DNA of 64,000 nucleotides. Origin: Phascolomyces articulosus. Taxonomy: Eukaryota > Mucoromycota > Mucoromycetes > Mucorales > Lichtheimiaceae. Positions 37,056 to 49,370 of the stretch are shown here, piece by piece. The first letter of the stretch is position 1. Each line of letters opens with the position of its first letter. Location: the NCBI GenBank assembly GCA_025677815.1, contig JAIXMP010000029.1, positions 62,001-126,000 on the forward strand, written 5' to 3'. Made by a program: the position numbers and the translations under genes. The notes below the pieces were generated by a model, which saw only the letters and a list, made by a program, of their open reading frames with translations, had not been told where the DNA came from and searched no databases.

Positions 37056-39331
37056 TTGGAAACAGGATCTGTTTCCCTCAAAAAATTCATTGATTTTGAT
37101 TTTGAATGCTTCAAGAAATTCAGCACCGATGTGACTAATCTGAAGCGCTTTTGGAACCACCGGTTCAAAAAATTCATAGAAAACAAGAGCATTCAAGTAC
37201 GTGCGAATAAAAAATTGAATTGTTTTCTTATTAATTGTATTTTTGTTGCTATGACAATAGAACGTTGTAGAAGAGGAACCTGACTGGGAGCAGTTATCAG
37301 TAAAGGTAGTTTTTTTTAAAGATTTGAATCAAAACGAAAACATGGTTTTAACAGAAAGAGTATTTAATATAGGTTCAAGACTGTTTGAATTCGAGTGAAA
37401 AGGTATCATCTTGGATATTTTCCCTTTATTATTCTCTTGCCAGTAAGATTTTTATTGTAGCTATTATGTTTTTTTTAATAGAGTACCAACAAAAGAAAAA
37501 GGAGCACCAGCAAATCGGTTATCTCAAGTGCATCCCCATCTTCTTCTTTATCGACAAACACAACAAAGCGAGTTAGTATTATTTCTATAATTGATGTGTC
37601 TCTTCCCTCGTTTTTTATATCTGAAACTAATTTAATTAAAACAGAGAAAAATGTATGTTGAATTCTTGAATAATGAAAATGCACCAGAAGTAGATCTTGT
37701 CGTTGAGACAAAAAAGGTAACTAAGCAATAAAATATCCCAGTTTTGTTCGATATATGGATATTCATGTACTTTTATGTTATAGTGGGAAGTTGGTGATGT
37801 TGAAGTTACTAAGCAATTTCTTGAATATCGAGCCCAGTCTATTCAAAAAGCAAAAGCAGGACAGTCGATCTCGATTCATGAAGAATTGTAAGCGTTTATA
37901 TTCATTTAAAAAAACTCTTGGCTTATGTAGCTACGAAGCTAACAATACTTTTGGCTTACGTTTCGAATTCACTATCGTAGGTCGCTGAACTGTATCATTT
38001 TGGTTGATGGCATGAATTCCTTGGATAGCTCAGATCTTGAGTATGGGTTTGAATCCGCTACATGGGAATCGATGGTAAAAGAGTGTCGAGATCGATACGA
38101 AATTGATGACTTGCCTGCTGAAACGGAATCAGCTATCACCACGATCACAAAGGTAAAAATACTCAATACTCAATTCAGAAAAGTGATACTTTGTTGTGAT
38201 TACTAACGTACCAATAAACGCATATACTGTACAGGCTGCTCGACAGGATTTTTCCAGGGTCGACAGCAGCATTAAAAAGCTTCCAGATGGTGATGATAAC
38301 GGTTTGATCGAAGAGTCGTTACGAAGTTTGTGAGTACACTACAACATTTGGTTTTCTTATAATATCCACCAACATTATTATCATGACCTATTAATTTTTG
38401 ATACATTATATATCTTTGGCAGGGTCTCTCGATACGCTCCCAACACATCAAACAAAGTTACCAAACTTGAAAGTTCATTTACCATGGAAGTTGTAGACCC
38501 TGTATTATTGCCATTTCTAAAAGAAAATGGCATGCTTTCAAGAAAAGGGTATGTAAATTATTCGATTAATACATTTGTTCCCATGGTAGTGTATTTTTTA
38601 GAAGGGTATATGTCATTTTACATATAATAATTTACTTGTAGAACCGATGGCAAGGTGCCTGACGCTGCCAATAATAATAAAAAAGATATTCAATTTTCTG
38701 ACTTGTCAGTTTTTTTTAAGTACGGTGAAGACCTTCCCCAAGAAGGGTTGGTGATGGTGGAAATCAAACCACCGATAAAAGTTAACAACGGCCATCGACC
38801 TGATTACGTAAAGCTCGGTAACGAGCTGAAATCTTGTATCGATAAAATGGTCAAGGATGGTTTGGACGATGAAGATATTGTTGTAACAGGAGTGCTAATT
38901 GAAGGTAATAATGGGCGTGATAATAATGCTTGTTGCTCACGTGATTAAACATAGGCTTCATGTGCACTGTCTTCGTAATGGATCTGGTATATCAAGCTAC
39001 ATACCGAATGATCCCTATTGCTGTCTTTCACCTACCACGAAGCAGACATGATTTCATTGTCCTTCCACAAGCATATGAATCTCTTTTAAAAGTTCGAGTA
39101 AGTCTAACTAAAGCTTTTTTTTTTCTTCACTTACCACTTAAAAATGAATTAATTACTCACACATAATATTTATAGAATCTCATGCTTTCAAGTGCTCAAA
39201 AATGCTTTGCATTTTATAGAAAAAAAGAAAGAAAGACAATCCGGGATCAGTATGTTGTAGAATCCATCACTACGCCAAGGTTACAAACTTCTTCGGAAGA
39301 GAGTAGCTCCAAGTCTGGCAGTTCACGCTAG
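37056..39331 (+). CDS. Copy B: intact 468-residue protein with PD-(D/E)XK-like motif, unknown function
   Basis: Eleven exons join in phase: 37056-37196, 37261-37305, 37482-37571, 37645-37716, 37784-37887, 37981-38152, 38235-38329, 38423-38548, 38642-38904, 38955-39097 and 39176-39331. The N-terminus is basic/aromatic (NLKRFWNHRFKKF). Exon 3 gives a Ser-rich stretch with a possible nuclear signal (TNKRKRSTSKS). Residues 282-370 hold FSDLSVFF (D302) and GLVMVEIKPP (E322-I-K324), the D...ExK layout of PD-(D/E)XK nuclease folds. VKLGNELKSCIDKMV, VTGVLIEGFMCTVFVMDL and FHLPRSRHDFIVLPQ follow. The family is unnamed to me, and enzyme activity is inference only. No terminal repeats flank it. The start could be slightly upstream. 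Confidence 0.7.
37926..39277 (+). repeat. Near-identical 1.35-kb duplicate block, copy B
   Basis: Partner of 30361-31712. It covers exons 6-10 and part of 11 of the intact gene plus all introns between. Because this copy is intact outside the block as well, it is the likely donor. Confidence 0.92.
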
Positions 39332-41333
39332 TTTGTTTCATCCACTTCCTATATACCACAATATCATCATTTTAAAAATACCCTCCTGTCATATTTTTTA
39401 CTTGTACATTTTAATAACATATTTTTTCATCTTCCTTTTATAACAAAGGGCAAACAACAAAGGCTGGGATAAGGTGTCTTGGGCAGCCAATGAAAATTAA
39501 ATTAGAGGTTGGCATATATTCATTTTGATTGGACTATGGTTTGGGTTGTGTGTGTATTGCATGTCATACATGTATGCGCCCAAGTTAAAATCGTGCTGCC
39601 CTGACTCTATACGAGCCATCAAGGTTTACTCGCTATGTATAATTTCTGTGTGCTTCTTTTAGAATCGAATAAGCTTATGGTGTCCTCAGTGTACACGAAA
39701 ACATAGTTATCCTTGAGCTCTTCAAAAATGTTTCTATTATTCCTAACTTAAAAAAAGCCCCATTAGTGATCTTCTTGGCACATCGAACTAACCAGTTTTA
39801 AATGATAAATAATATATACCAACAATCACACTTCGAATTCTAAGCTACTTGAAAGATCAGCATTATTGATGCGTATTCACCGGATACAAATTTGTAGTGA
39901 AAGATTTCTGTATCGTTTTCCGGGGGAGAATTGCAAACAAAGTATGTCAATCAATTGTGCTTTTTTTTTGCTGTAGTTGAAGATAAAAATCCCATTGGAT
40001 TTAGTGTATAAAACAGAAATGATGCATAAGCCAGGAGCTGCTAATAAATGGATGAATTATGAAAACACATTTGTACTTTTATACCATGGAACTTCATTTT
40101 CTCTTTTTTTATTGGTCCTAATTAGATCATGGCTTTACTTAGAGCATATCCAAATTCATTTTTTTCGTCAACTGACTCCTTAATAACAAATCGCGTAGAA
40201 TTCGCTTTATATCTCCTTCGAACATATCACTGTTGTATCTTATCCAGGCATCTACAATACTACGATTGTTTTGCTTTTATTTCATATACATCTTAATCCT
40301 GGCGTTGACCACGTATTCAATTTGGCGCTTACCAATACTCTGAACACTTCCTCCTTGTATCCAACAATACGTACTAGTAGTAATTCATAGTAATAATAAC
40401 AGTCACAGTCATCCCATATGTTTCAACTAACTTTAGGATCATTATAGGACGTACATTATCTACTGTTTCAATTACTATGTAATCTACCATAATACCATGG
40501 GTACCGACGAGTATAATATTATGTTAAATAAAATTCTCAAATATTATGCATTGAATTGTATCTATAGAAACACAGCAGACATTAAATGAAGTATTTTTAT
40601 CACCTATACCGTTAATATCGATATGATTAATGTTGTTATTAATAGCCCTACATAGATTATATAGTGGTCACCCGCTTTTTTGCACCTTCACTTTTTGCAT
40701 TCTCTACAATTTCTACACCAATTTAGTGAGAATCATCGTAAATACTAATACGTCAATTTTGCAATTTGCATCATTATTCGCAATTGCTGCGTTTAATCAG
40801 GTGTAAAAACCACAGGCTCATATAAGATTTTGCAACTTATCGAGGTAATTTTATATGTTTTTTAAAAGTAAAAAATTGATGAAAAATACATCTTTCACAT
40901 ATCCAAAGATAACCTTAGTTTTCATGTTTATTTGTTGACTGCATCAAACTCCATGGTGGTGGTACACAGCCAAGAAGATCGGATGGCTAAGTGATTAGAC
41001 TAAGTGATTAAAGACCTCAGTTTTTGCAATCACTCGACTCCCGCACCTATATTATTGGAATTACCACTGTTGCAAAAGACGAGGGACGACTGTATTCAAT
41101 TAAACACTGGCTTTTAGTATCGACAAATTTACAACACATCTCCATTAAATACTCTTCGTTTTATTTACATGGCTTCCTTTAGAAGCCATACTTATTTATC
41201 TACTCTGGGGTATATCCAGGAACCTCCTGCTATAAAAGGGTCAATTGATTTTTTTACTAATTATTTATTTACTCTATCTATATACAAACAATAGCTAATT
41301 ATATGGTATTCGGATATTATTGATTGACTATTT
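39332..41333. other. Two kilobases without a supported gene
   Basis: AT-rich DNA with one chance frame (39977-40183). A weak tRNA-like stretch near 40985-41060 was considered and rejected. I see no element ends or joined exons. It marks the border between the repeat island and the next conserved block. Confidence 0.4.
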
Positions 41334-42670
41334 TCATTCCATGCTAATTTGAGTAGGTGGATCAATAAAGGTACGTAGTTCTCGCCACATTACATCTTTC
41401 CAAGGGTTATCAATTTCTAAGAAACCAAGGATGACCGAAATATAAAAATCATTTTTTAATACCACTTTTTCTTTATTATTATCCCTCTGTGTGTGTGATT
41501 TTCTTTTACTTGATCAAATAAGATAAACTTTATTATTACCTGGGTCATAAGATACAAAACGTTTAGATCGTGGTTTTTCATTTTTATCATTGAGATTGTC
41601 ATCCAAGGGTCTCTTTTTTGATGCCACCCAAGTTGAATAAATTTGCTGTACACTGATACCCAACGGTTTCTTTATCTGACGTAAAGATTGTTCTTGTTGT
41701 GGTTGTTGTTCTAATGGAGTTTGTGCCTCTTCTGGTTGTTCACTAATACTACCCACATATTGAGGAGGATTTTGTTCATTTCCATAATCATATTCAATAT
41801 CATCCAAACTCATTTGTTTACAAAGATCTTGTCGAGATAATTGTCGTTGTGGTGGTGGTAATGGTGAACGATTAACAGGTTGTATTTCTTGTTCTTGACG
41901 TATACACCATTCTGGATCAATTAATTGGAAATTTTTACTTAGCACAAGCGCATGTAATACTGAGGCATGGTCATAGGTGATTGTATCTTTTTGTTCTTTT
42001 ATTGTTTCATTCGCATGTTGAGTAACATAATTCACAATCGCCGTTGTATCCAATAAAGGAGAACCTTGTTTAAATGCATCCATAATCAAATTTTCTAATC
42101 GACTATCCAAGGTTGTTACGGGAGCAGATCGATCCGGTAGAATAAACACAAAACGATTATCTCCAATTTCAAGTAAAGAACCCGTGGTCAAAACAATCGA
42201 TCCTGATTTCGGTCGTTTTAATACATTATTGACTTTGACGCCATTCCTACCATAAATACGTAATTCCCAACGTTTTTTGTGGTTATGAAATCGAATATCT
42301 GCATGACGTCGTGAGACATCGCGTTTTTGTGATCCAAAATCAACATCGACACGATGTTGTCGTCCACTTCTCGGTGGTGGGGCATCGGGTCCGGGACTTC
42401 GACCTAATATCAAATAATCACTAGTAATGTAACATTCCCAATGGAAACCCACGAGTTTAGGATAAAGACGGGTGGATTCAGGTGGAACATCAGGTGTGTT
42501 GACTTTAACATCTTGATCGGTGGATCCAGTCAAAAGTAATAATTCTGATTGACTAAACTAAAAAATAGAGTTGTGAGTCAGGTGTATATGAATATGTAAA
42601 GTTTGAACCATTATTTTGCTTTTTTTTTTCTTTATATATATATAACAATAGATACCGAGTGATTGTCCAT
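41334..42670 (-). CDS. FHA-domain protein, probable nuclear regulator
   Basis: Three exons join in phase: 42670-42656 (MDNHS), 42557-41540 and 41464-41334, giving 387 residues. An FHA phosphothreonine-binding domain spans about 40-145, with the conserved GRS (57-59), SRRHADI (87-93) and NGVKVNN (about 110-116). It is followed by LLEIGDNRFVFILP. A helical region with LSKNFQLIDPEWCIRQ and a Gln/Pro-rich linker come next. The last exon adds VLKNDFYISVILGFLEIDNP and WKDVMWRELRTFIDPP. Reading straight through the donor would instead stop after KVYLI; the spliced end looks more protein-like. It resembles the FHA part of Fhl1-type fungal regulators but no forkhead domain is present. It starts only 194 bp beyond the stop of the upstream Vps60 gene. 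Confidence 0.8.
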
Positions 42671-42863
42671 AGTTATTATTAATATTTTTGTAAGGAAAAA
42701 AATAAGAGGGAGAGAAGAAAGGTAACAAGTGTTTTTTATGTTATCAAAGCCATTTAAAAAAGGTATGTGAGAGAAAGAAAGAAATGATGAAAAAATAATA
42801 ATAAGTGGTGGGGGTAAATTAAAAGATCAAAAAAAAAAATCTGGGCTTTTTTTTTTTTAATGA

Positions 42864-43989
42864 TTATGCTTTCATAGGTGCCTGTGCAGCTATTGGCAAA
42901 CCGAACTCATCTAACTGAACGTCATTCTTTTGTTGTGTCGGATCTGCTTCCGATGCTTTGGGTAAATCTTCAGTAACATCTTCTTGTAAATACGATGGTA
43001 TCTCTTCTTCTTCAAAATTCAATTCATCACCTAAAGCATCTAATTCTGCTTCCAAATCTTCTTCATCCACATCATCAGGTAAGTTATAAGATCTACCAAG
43101 TGATTCTTGTACTTCATTGGCTTGATCTATCAAATCTTCCATTTCGTCTTGCAATTGCTATTGTATATTTTTGATCCTTATTAGTTCATTTCTTTTTTTC
43201 AGAATACAGCTATCTTTATCATAATCAAAACTTACATCAATCTTATCCAGGTTAACATTCTTATATTGTTTCTTCATTTCCTTATTTGCTGTCTGCATAG
43301 CATCTACAGTAGCCATGACATTACGTAAGTTTTCAGTGGTCATTTGTGCTTGTTCCATATTAAATGATTGTTGTTGGAGGTTGTCTCGTTGTGATTCATA
43401 TCTAACAAAAGAAAAAAAACAGTCATTTTTTTCCCTCATAAGTTCTTCTTATCCTCTTTACTTTTTGAATCCATATTCCAAACACAGTAATCAACCCCTT
43501 TTCTTACAATTTTCTTTGCTTTAATACTCGTAATGCTTTTTGTTGAACTGATTTCTAGATAAAAGAATAAAATGGAATCATGTCAATCCTACCATACTCC
43601 ATATTCCATTATGCACAAAACTACCCTTTTTCCATAAAATAAAAACCATTGCTTTTTCTCTCAAACCAAAATCCACTCTATTCAATTGAACAGAACGAAG
43701 AACTAACCTTAGCTGGACCTTCACGCATTTTCTTCATTTGATCTCGATATCGTGTAAGTTCTGCATCGAGTTTACGAATCTTGACTTCGACGGCATCCGC
43801 TCGTACGTCAGTCTATGTTAACCATAGTGAGTGAGTTATCAAATACCACTCTTCCCCATGCCAAGATTGAAATAAAAATAAGATAAAAAAACGGAGTGTG
43901 TCCGTATGACTATTCCTAATTACCGAAGATATTGCGTCATTGAGAGTAGGTTTAGGTGCACGTTTATTACTTCCAAATAATCTGTTCAT
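42864..43989 (-). CDS. VPS60: ESCRT-III-associated protein Vps60/CHMP5
   Basis: Snf7-family protein that acts late in multivesicular-body sorting through Vta1/Vps4. Five exons join in phase: 43989-43924, 43812-43708, 43554-43508, 43401-43236 and 43157-42864, giving 225 residues (human CHMP5 has 219). The start [20 protein letters not shown] and the basic helix [20 protein letters not shown] are typical. So are [20 protein letters not shown], the acidic [20 protein letters not shown] block and the C-terminal tail ending QAPMKA. The identification is by the CHMP5-specific N-terminus and [17 protein letters not shown]. Confidence 0.95.
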
Positions 43990-44127
43990 TGTTACTGTTG
44001 TTGTAGACTGTTATAAAAGCAGTAATAGCAAGTGCAATTTATGTTAGAAGAGAAAGAGAGTGAGAAAAGATTGCCAAGCCAAGAAGTGTCTTGACGAAAG
44101 GGAGAATAAAATGAAGTATCATTCTGA

Positions 44128-44132
44128 CCAAT
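44128..44132 (+). promoter_or_regulatory. CCAAT box upstream of Vps60
   Basis: A CCAAT pentamer in the context TGACCAATCA, about 140 bp upstream of the Vps60 start. This is the canonical Hap/NF-Y context (ACCAATCA). Confidence 0.35.
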
Positions 44133-45673
44133 CATGGTTCAGCTGTCAGATGCTGTAGCCAAGATTATGCATGAGCATCCAAAAGTAACCAAAAACACCA
44201 TTAACTAGTTTTTTTTTTGTCACGTAGGCAAATTGATACTGCTACTATGGCTAGGACCAAAACTTACTTTGTTTATAATGTACATAACCAAACAAATTAT
44301 GTTCCCTTGTCACTGCTATATTCATGCATTTTACATAAGTATTGTTATCATCATCATCATCATCGTAATAGATAGATAAATAATAATTTGATACCTTTGA
44401 TTTCTACATATACTTTATATCAATATAATGTAATGCCATCATATAACAATTGGCAATTCAATTAAAAAAAAGAGAAGAACTGGACAGATATGTATATTTC
44501 ATATCATTATTTAGATTATAAATACAATACTAAACATGAAGGCACTTTGTGGATCAATCATATAAACTAACAAACGTATAGTGAGGAAAAAAAGAAGAAG
44601 GATGGATCAAAAAGTAGTCAAATTGCTTAACTTGACCATTATGATATTACGCATGCATTAGTAAACTTTGATTTGTTCATAAATGGTTATAAATAGCATA
44701 GCCATTTTTTTTACGCATAATGGCTAAGTCAAATCAAGTAGTATAGTTATAACAACATCCATATTAGTATAATCTAATAAAGTGATGAGATGATGATGGT
44801 GTCAACACATTATGATTATAATAGATAATAAATACGCAAGTTCATCCTTCAATAGTGGTATTCATTTGTCAACTTTCCAAATTGATGATATTGAATTGCG
44901 TACATATTTTACTTTTCTAAGTAGCTATGCTGTTCTTTGTTTATAATAGGAATAAACGTTATTATCAGTGGAGGTGACCCCAGCCACCGGAATTGATTAC
45001 ACCGTGATTCTCTTTTTTTGGTCCAAAAATGCATAACGAGTGCTACGTCAAAAAAGAAAAGGCTTGAGAGTAATCATGGGTAATATGATGTATGTGTCGT
45101 ATTTTCATTCTGGATAGAGTGTATTATTTATCATTCAAAAATACATCTGTTATTCTTGAGGTAATTATGCATTTGTTTAAAACCATGTTTTTTTTTGAAA
45201 TAGAAGATGCATATTATTGTTGATCTGATAAGATAGTTGTGGATAAGTATGCTTAGAACAATGATACGTATAGAATATTATACAAAAGTATATAGTAATT
45301 TTTTTAAAAAAAATTGTATATGTACGTATTTACAAAGAATATTAAATGTGCAGTATAGTACTATACTATTCATTCTATAGATATATTTGTTGATTCATAT
45401 AATACATAATGCTCTATTCAAGATAATGTAAAACAATTTTGACCATGCAACAAAAAGAGAACTATTACTTAGAATACAACAGTGAAAAAACGGATGATTA
45501 GTTAATTTATCATTGTTACACCAGCTTGAGAAAGTTTTTTTTTTAAAGGGTTGTGAAATATACGTAAGTCCATTTCCATAAATTACAAATTTGGAAATAT
45601 TCCAAGTCGGGTGGACTAATTCTCACACCGATTCGCCTAGTGCCGAAATTTGTTTGATTATAGAAAAAAAAAG

Positions 45674-45680
45674 TATAAAA
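45674..45680 (+). promoter_or_regulatory. TATA box of the NmrA-like gene
   Basis: TATAAAA lies 68 bp upstream of the ATG at 45748 and is followed by a pyrimidine-rich leader (CTTCTTTTTTTCTTCTTC), the usual fungal core-promoter arrangement. Confidence 0.5.
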
Positions 45681-45747
45681 TGTTGCTTATACCTTCTTTT
45701 TTTCTTCTTCTGATACTTTATAAAACAAATAACAAAATCTATCAAGC

Positions 45748-46635
45748 ATGTCTCCTCAAGAAGAACGTATTTATTTCATTGGTGGTACTGGTGGTGTTGG
45801 TAACAAGGCAGTACAAGATGTCTTGGATGCTGGTTATAAAATCACAATTTATTCCCGTCAACCCGAAAAATCAAGTTTCAACAATAACCCTAATGTCACA
45901 TTCGTTCAAGGCGATTATAATGATTTCACTCCCTTTGAACAATCCATCAAGGGTCATTCACGACTCTTTTTATTGGTAGCCAATCTCGGTGATATGCCTC
46001 GTATTAAGGGTACCTTGGCCAAGATTGCTTATGCCTCTGGTGTCCAACAAGTGGTCGATGTTTCCTCACTCACTATTGATGTATGTAATTCCACAGCAAT
46101 TGGTCAAGCTCATTACCGTGCCGAAGAAGCCATCCGTGCTGTCAAGAAAGATACCTCTTCCTATGTTGCTATTCGACCTTGGCGTTTCATGTCTAACCAT
46201 ATTTGGGAACAACAAGGTATCAAAGCACTTGGAGCTATTACAGGTGTCGCTTCTTCCGATTGTGTTCAAGGCTGGATCTCTCCCAATGATATTGGTGCAT
46301 TGGCAGCGGTGGTTTTGACTGAACCTATTGAAAAACACGGTGATGCGATTTATCCAATGACTGGTGAAATGTTGACCCCAGCTCAACGTGCAGATAGTTT
46401 CAGCAAGTCGTTTGGTATTTCAGTGGGTTACAAACAAATCTCCATCAAGGAACAATACGATATATTGACAAGTGCGGGCCATTTTCCACACAAGATTTGT
46501 TACGATTTCGCTCAAAGTACTGAACCCGATTATAATCATTCTCCCGGTCTTTTCCTTCTTTTGGGTCGTGAACCAGAAACTTTGGAACAATGGTTGGCAA
46601 AGAATAAGGCTGCATTCCAATTGTTATTGTCATAG
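45748..46635 (+). CDS. NmrA-like NAD(P)-binding oxidoreductase (atypical SDR)
   Basis: A single-exon gene of 295 residues in an otherwise intron-rich neighbourhood. The N-terminal Rossmann motif is IYFIGGTGGVGNKAV. Then come an Arg for NADP phosphate in IYSRQPEK, FVQGDYND, LFLLVANLGDMPRIKGTLAK and VVDVSSLTID, IRPWRFMSN replacing the classical YxxxK, and GWISPNDIGALAAVVL. This is the order seen in NmrA/QorB-type proteins, which act as redox sensors or quinone and isoflavone-type reductases. The substrate cannot be read from sequence. It has its own TATA box and an AATAAA-like signal near 46717. Confidence 0.88.
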   Translation: MSPQEERIYFIGGTGGVGNKAVQDVLDAGYKITIYSRQPEKSSFNNNPNVTFVQGDYNDFTPFEQSIKGHSRLFLLVANLGDMPRIKGTLAKIAYASGVQQVVDVSSLTIDVCNSTAIGQAHYRAEEAIRAVKKDTSSYVAIRPWRFMSNHIWEQQGIKALGAITGVASSDCVQGWISPNDIGALAAVVLTEPIEKHGDAIYPMTGEMLTPAQRADSFSKSFGISVGYKQISIKEQYDILTSAGHFPHKICYDFAQSTEPDYNHSPGLFLLLGREPETLEQWLAKNKAAFQLLLS

Positions 46636-47758
46636 ATAGATAATATTTCATTTGCACTCTATTTTAGTTATTGTGTTTTTTTTTTTTTAGAAGCTGAATT
46701 CACATTAAATTTCAATAAACATATATGATTTATTTCGTTTATGAAAAAAAAAATCTTTTGTTTGGCGTATATTAATAATTAAAGTTGTATCAAAGGCAAA
46801 CGATTTCTGGAATTTTATGCCTGGATGATTTATTATGCCATTGAAAGATAATAATACTAAAGATAGCAATAAAATGAACCTAAATAATAGACATGCTTCC
46901 TATATATTATCATAAAACTTCATTTGTATTTTTTAATACAGATAGGTTGTTACTTTGTAACCAAAATACGTAGTAATTAACTTCTTCTTTCTGTATTTAC
47001 TTCAGCATTTAAAAAATATAATCAATTACGTATGCATGGGCTTTTTTTTTCATTTTTTAAAAAAAGAGATAATATTATATTTAAAAAGAGAATAGTATTG
47101 AATAAAATATATACACAAGAAATAAGAGTAATTTTTTTTTCGTTATATGTACTTTAAAACAGAAAAAGAAAAAGCAAAACAAGCAGAATAAGAAACGAAA
47201 AAAAAGAAAGAGAAAATAAACGTCTTGGAGGAGGATAAGAAGAAGAAGAAGAAGAAGAAAAAAGAAACATACAGAAAGAAAGAAACATTATATAAGGAAA
47301 AATACGTAATAATAAAGAAAAAGCATAGGATTAATTAATTAATAATAATAATAAGGTGCAGCAGTGTGGTAATAAGTGTTTGTATGTGCGTATGGGTGGT
47401 ATTTTTTTTATAGGGAGGAGAGAGAAGGGGCTTAGGTAAAATAAATAAAGAATATATAGCGTACGAATAATTAGGAAAAAGAGATATATGTAAAGAAATA
47501 ATATTATGGACATTTGCGAGCAGCAGTTTCTTTTTTTGATTTTGATTGATTGTGAATTGAAATAAAGTGAACTTTTTTTTTGTTTAAGAATCGTGAGCAG
47601 TGTGTGTGTGTGTGTGTGTATGTGTGTTGTGTATAAAAGTATCTGTGTTGTATGTAAGTATGTACGGTATGTATATACGGTATGTACGTTGCATTTGTTA
47701 AAAATCTTGTTGTTGTTTGTTAGTGTCGTTGGTATGTATATAAAAGAATAGTAATAAC
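46636..47758. other. Intergenic, convergent 3' ends
   Basis: Between the NmrA-like and Myb stops. Purine-rich GAA runs occur at 47230-47262, and a (TG)n tract at about 47602-47620 is followed by repeated TATGTA(C/A)G words up to 47690. The region is probably the long 3' UTR of the Myb gene on the minus strand. I see no gene. Confidence 0.5.
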
Positions 47759-47868
47759 TTAATAGAAGAAAAATGGTGAAAGTAAAGTATCATCACTTAA
47801 TAAATCCAAATTGGAATGTTGTTGTTCTTGTTGATGAGCAGCAAATACAGCTGCTGATAAATCATTCG

Positions 47869-47902
<34 letters not shown>

Positions 47903-49370
47903 TTGTTGTTGTTGTTGTTGTTGATGGTGAGAAGGAGGATGACGTATAGAAGGACAATCCAAACCAAAATTATCAAAAGAAGATGTATGTTGTTGTTGTG
48001 TAGGTGAAAATAAATCAGCAGGTGCAACCAGACCTGAGATAGGAACTTGATCGGATACCATAAAATCTAAACTATCGGGTTCAGTAGAAGTACAACTAGC
48101 ACCAGACGAACCTGCATCATCGGATGAAACAGTAGTCGTCGTCATTGTTGTTGCTGTAACATCTCCACCATGATGACCATTGGGTTCTTGTTGTAGTTGT
48201 TTTGGAGAAGTAGAGGAAAGCGATTTTTTATCATTGTTGGATGAACTAATAGTAGTAGTAAGACCACTACTTAATTTTTCTTCTTTATATTTGATTTGCA
48301 TCCATCGTGTTCGACATTGACGTTGTGTTCGACCAGGGACAGTTTCAGCAATTCGAATCCAACAACGACCAAATTTATCTACACCTGCACGTAATAAAAC
48401 ATCTTCATCTTCACTCCATTTTCCTTTACGTACGGATGGATCCAATGCTTCTGTCCATCGTGCTTGACATTGAATACCCGTTCGATTAGGAATGCGTTCA
48501 GCAATCTTGTTCCATGGAATGGGTTGAAAACCTCCTTCACCATCAGGAATACCAGAAAATTCCAAAAATGAATATTTGAGAACAGCATCTTCATGTTCTG
48601 TCCATCGTCCTTTGTGAATATTGGGACTAAATAAGTAAGAAAATTGGGGTTAAACAAATAAATAACATTTATTATTATTATTATTATTATTATTATCTTT
48701 ATAGTCATAAAAAAAAAGATCATTTTACTTTAATGCACCTAACCAACGTGTAGAACATTGCATTGGAGTTCGATTGGGTACATGAGAAGCAATCAAAGAC
48801 CATTTATGAGGACCATGTAGTGCAACGGCTTGACGTAATAATTCATCTTCTTCTGTTGTCCAACGTGTATAAGTAGATGACTTGCGCTGTGCCATGGTAC
48901 TACGTTTATTAGGTCGCATAGGTGAATGTTGAACAAAATTCTTACGAATCATGGGGGTAGATCGAGGGGGTTGCCGGAGTTTTTGATAATCATGGTCATC
49001 AAATAAACATTGAGAACGTGTAGGTGAAGGTGTACTAGCGACCATCATACCAGGACTCGTATGAGTAGTAGTAGCATATCCCTAATATAGAATATGTTGT
49101 AATTTGATCTATCTTCAATTGGGGTGTATTCTATAGAGTGAGGATCATAAGAATAAAAGTGGGATTGGTTCTATTTACCGTAAAATCTCCTGAAAGACCT
49201 CCGCATCTACGTAATGCTTGATCCTTGGAATCCATCAGCCAGCTGTCAGATGCAGGTGTATGAGGTGGCGTATGATGAGTTGTAGGTAACGGAACCATAC
49301 CGTTCTCCGATGCTACTTGTTGCTGTGTAACCATGATGGAAGATGAAGCACACATTTCTTTTTGATCCAT
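47759..49370 (-). CDS. Three-repeat (R1R2R3) Myb-type DNA-binding protein
   Basis: Three exons join in phase: 49370-49179, 49081-48729 and 48626-47759, giving 470 residues from this ATG. Repeat 1 is at about 136-180 (RWTTEEDELLRQAVALHG, SHVPNRTPMQCSTRW). Repeat 2 is at about 187-250, with an enlarged loop (GIPDGEGGFQPIPWNKIAER). Repeat 3 is at about 253-300 (KGKWSEDEDVLLRAGVDKFG, ETVPGRTQRQCRTRW). The spaced tryptophans and NRT/GRT-x-x-QC recognition helices are intact. The C-terminus is Ser/Thr-rich and carries a poly-His run encoded by (ATG)n at about 47872-47903 next to a poly-Gln run. Just before the ATG is TTTTAG, a perfect acceptor, and an upstream His/Gln-rich open segment ends in GTAAGG at 49610. 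A 5' exon (49655-49611, 15 codons or more) is therefore likely. Confidence 0.9.

Larger units (their letters stand above)
43990..45747. other. Intergenic between divergent Vps60 and the NmrA-like gene
   Basis: Contains a CCAAT box at 44128-44132 upstream of Vps60, an (ATC)n run at about 44349-44368, and AT-rich sequence. A TATA-like element lies near the NmrA-like start. I see no gene. Confidence 0.5.

Noticed and set aside
30361..39277. The two large duplicate blocks as long terminal repeats of one 7.5-kb retroelement
   Set aside because: The blocks contain spliced coding exons, lack TG...CA ends, primer-binding and polypurine sites, and their flanks are also homologous gene sequence.
40985..41065. 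tRNA-Leu-like stretch (GGATGGCTAAGTGATTA ... TCACTCGACTCCCGC)
   Set aside because: Box A is only partly matched, box B lacks the GGTTCGA core, and the anticodon and acceptor stems do not pair. At most it is a degenerate tRNA or SINE relic.
45748..46635. Bacterial horizontal transfer of the intronless NmrA-like gene
   Set aside because: Lack of introns is suggestive, but codon use and promoter look like the neighbours and fungal NmrA-like genes are common. No tree could be made.
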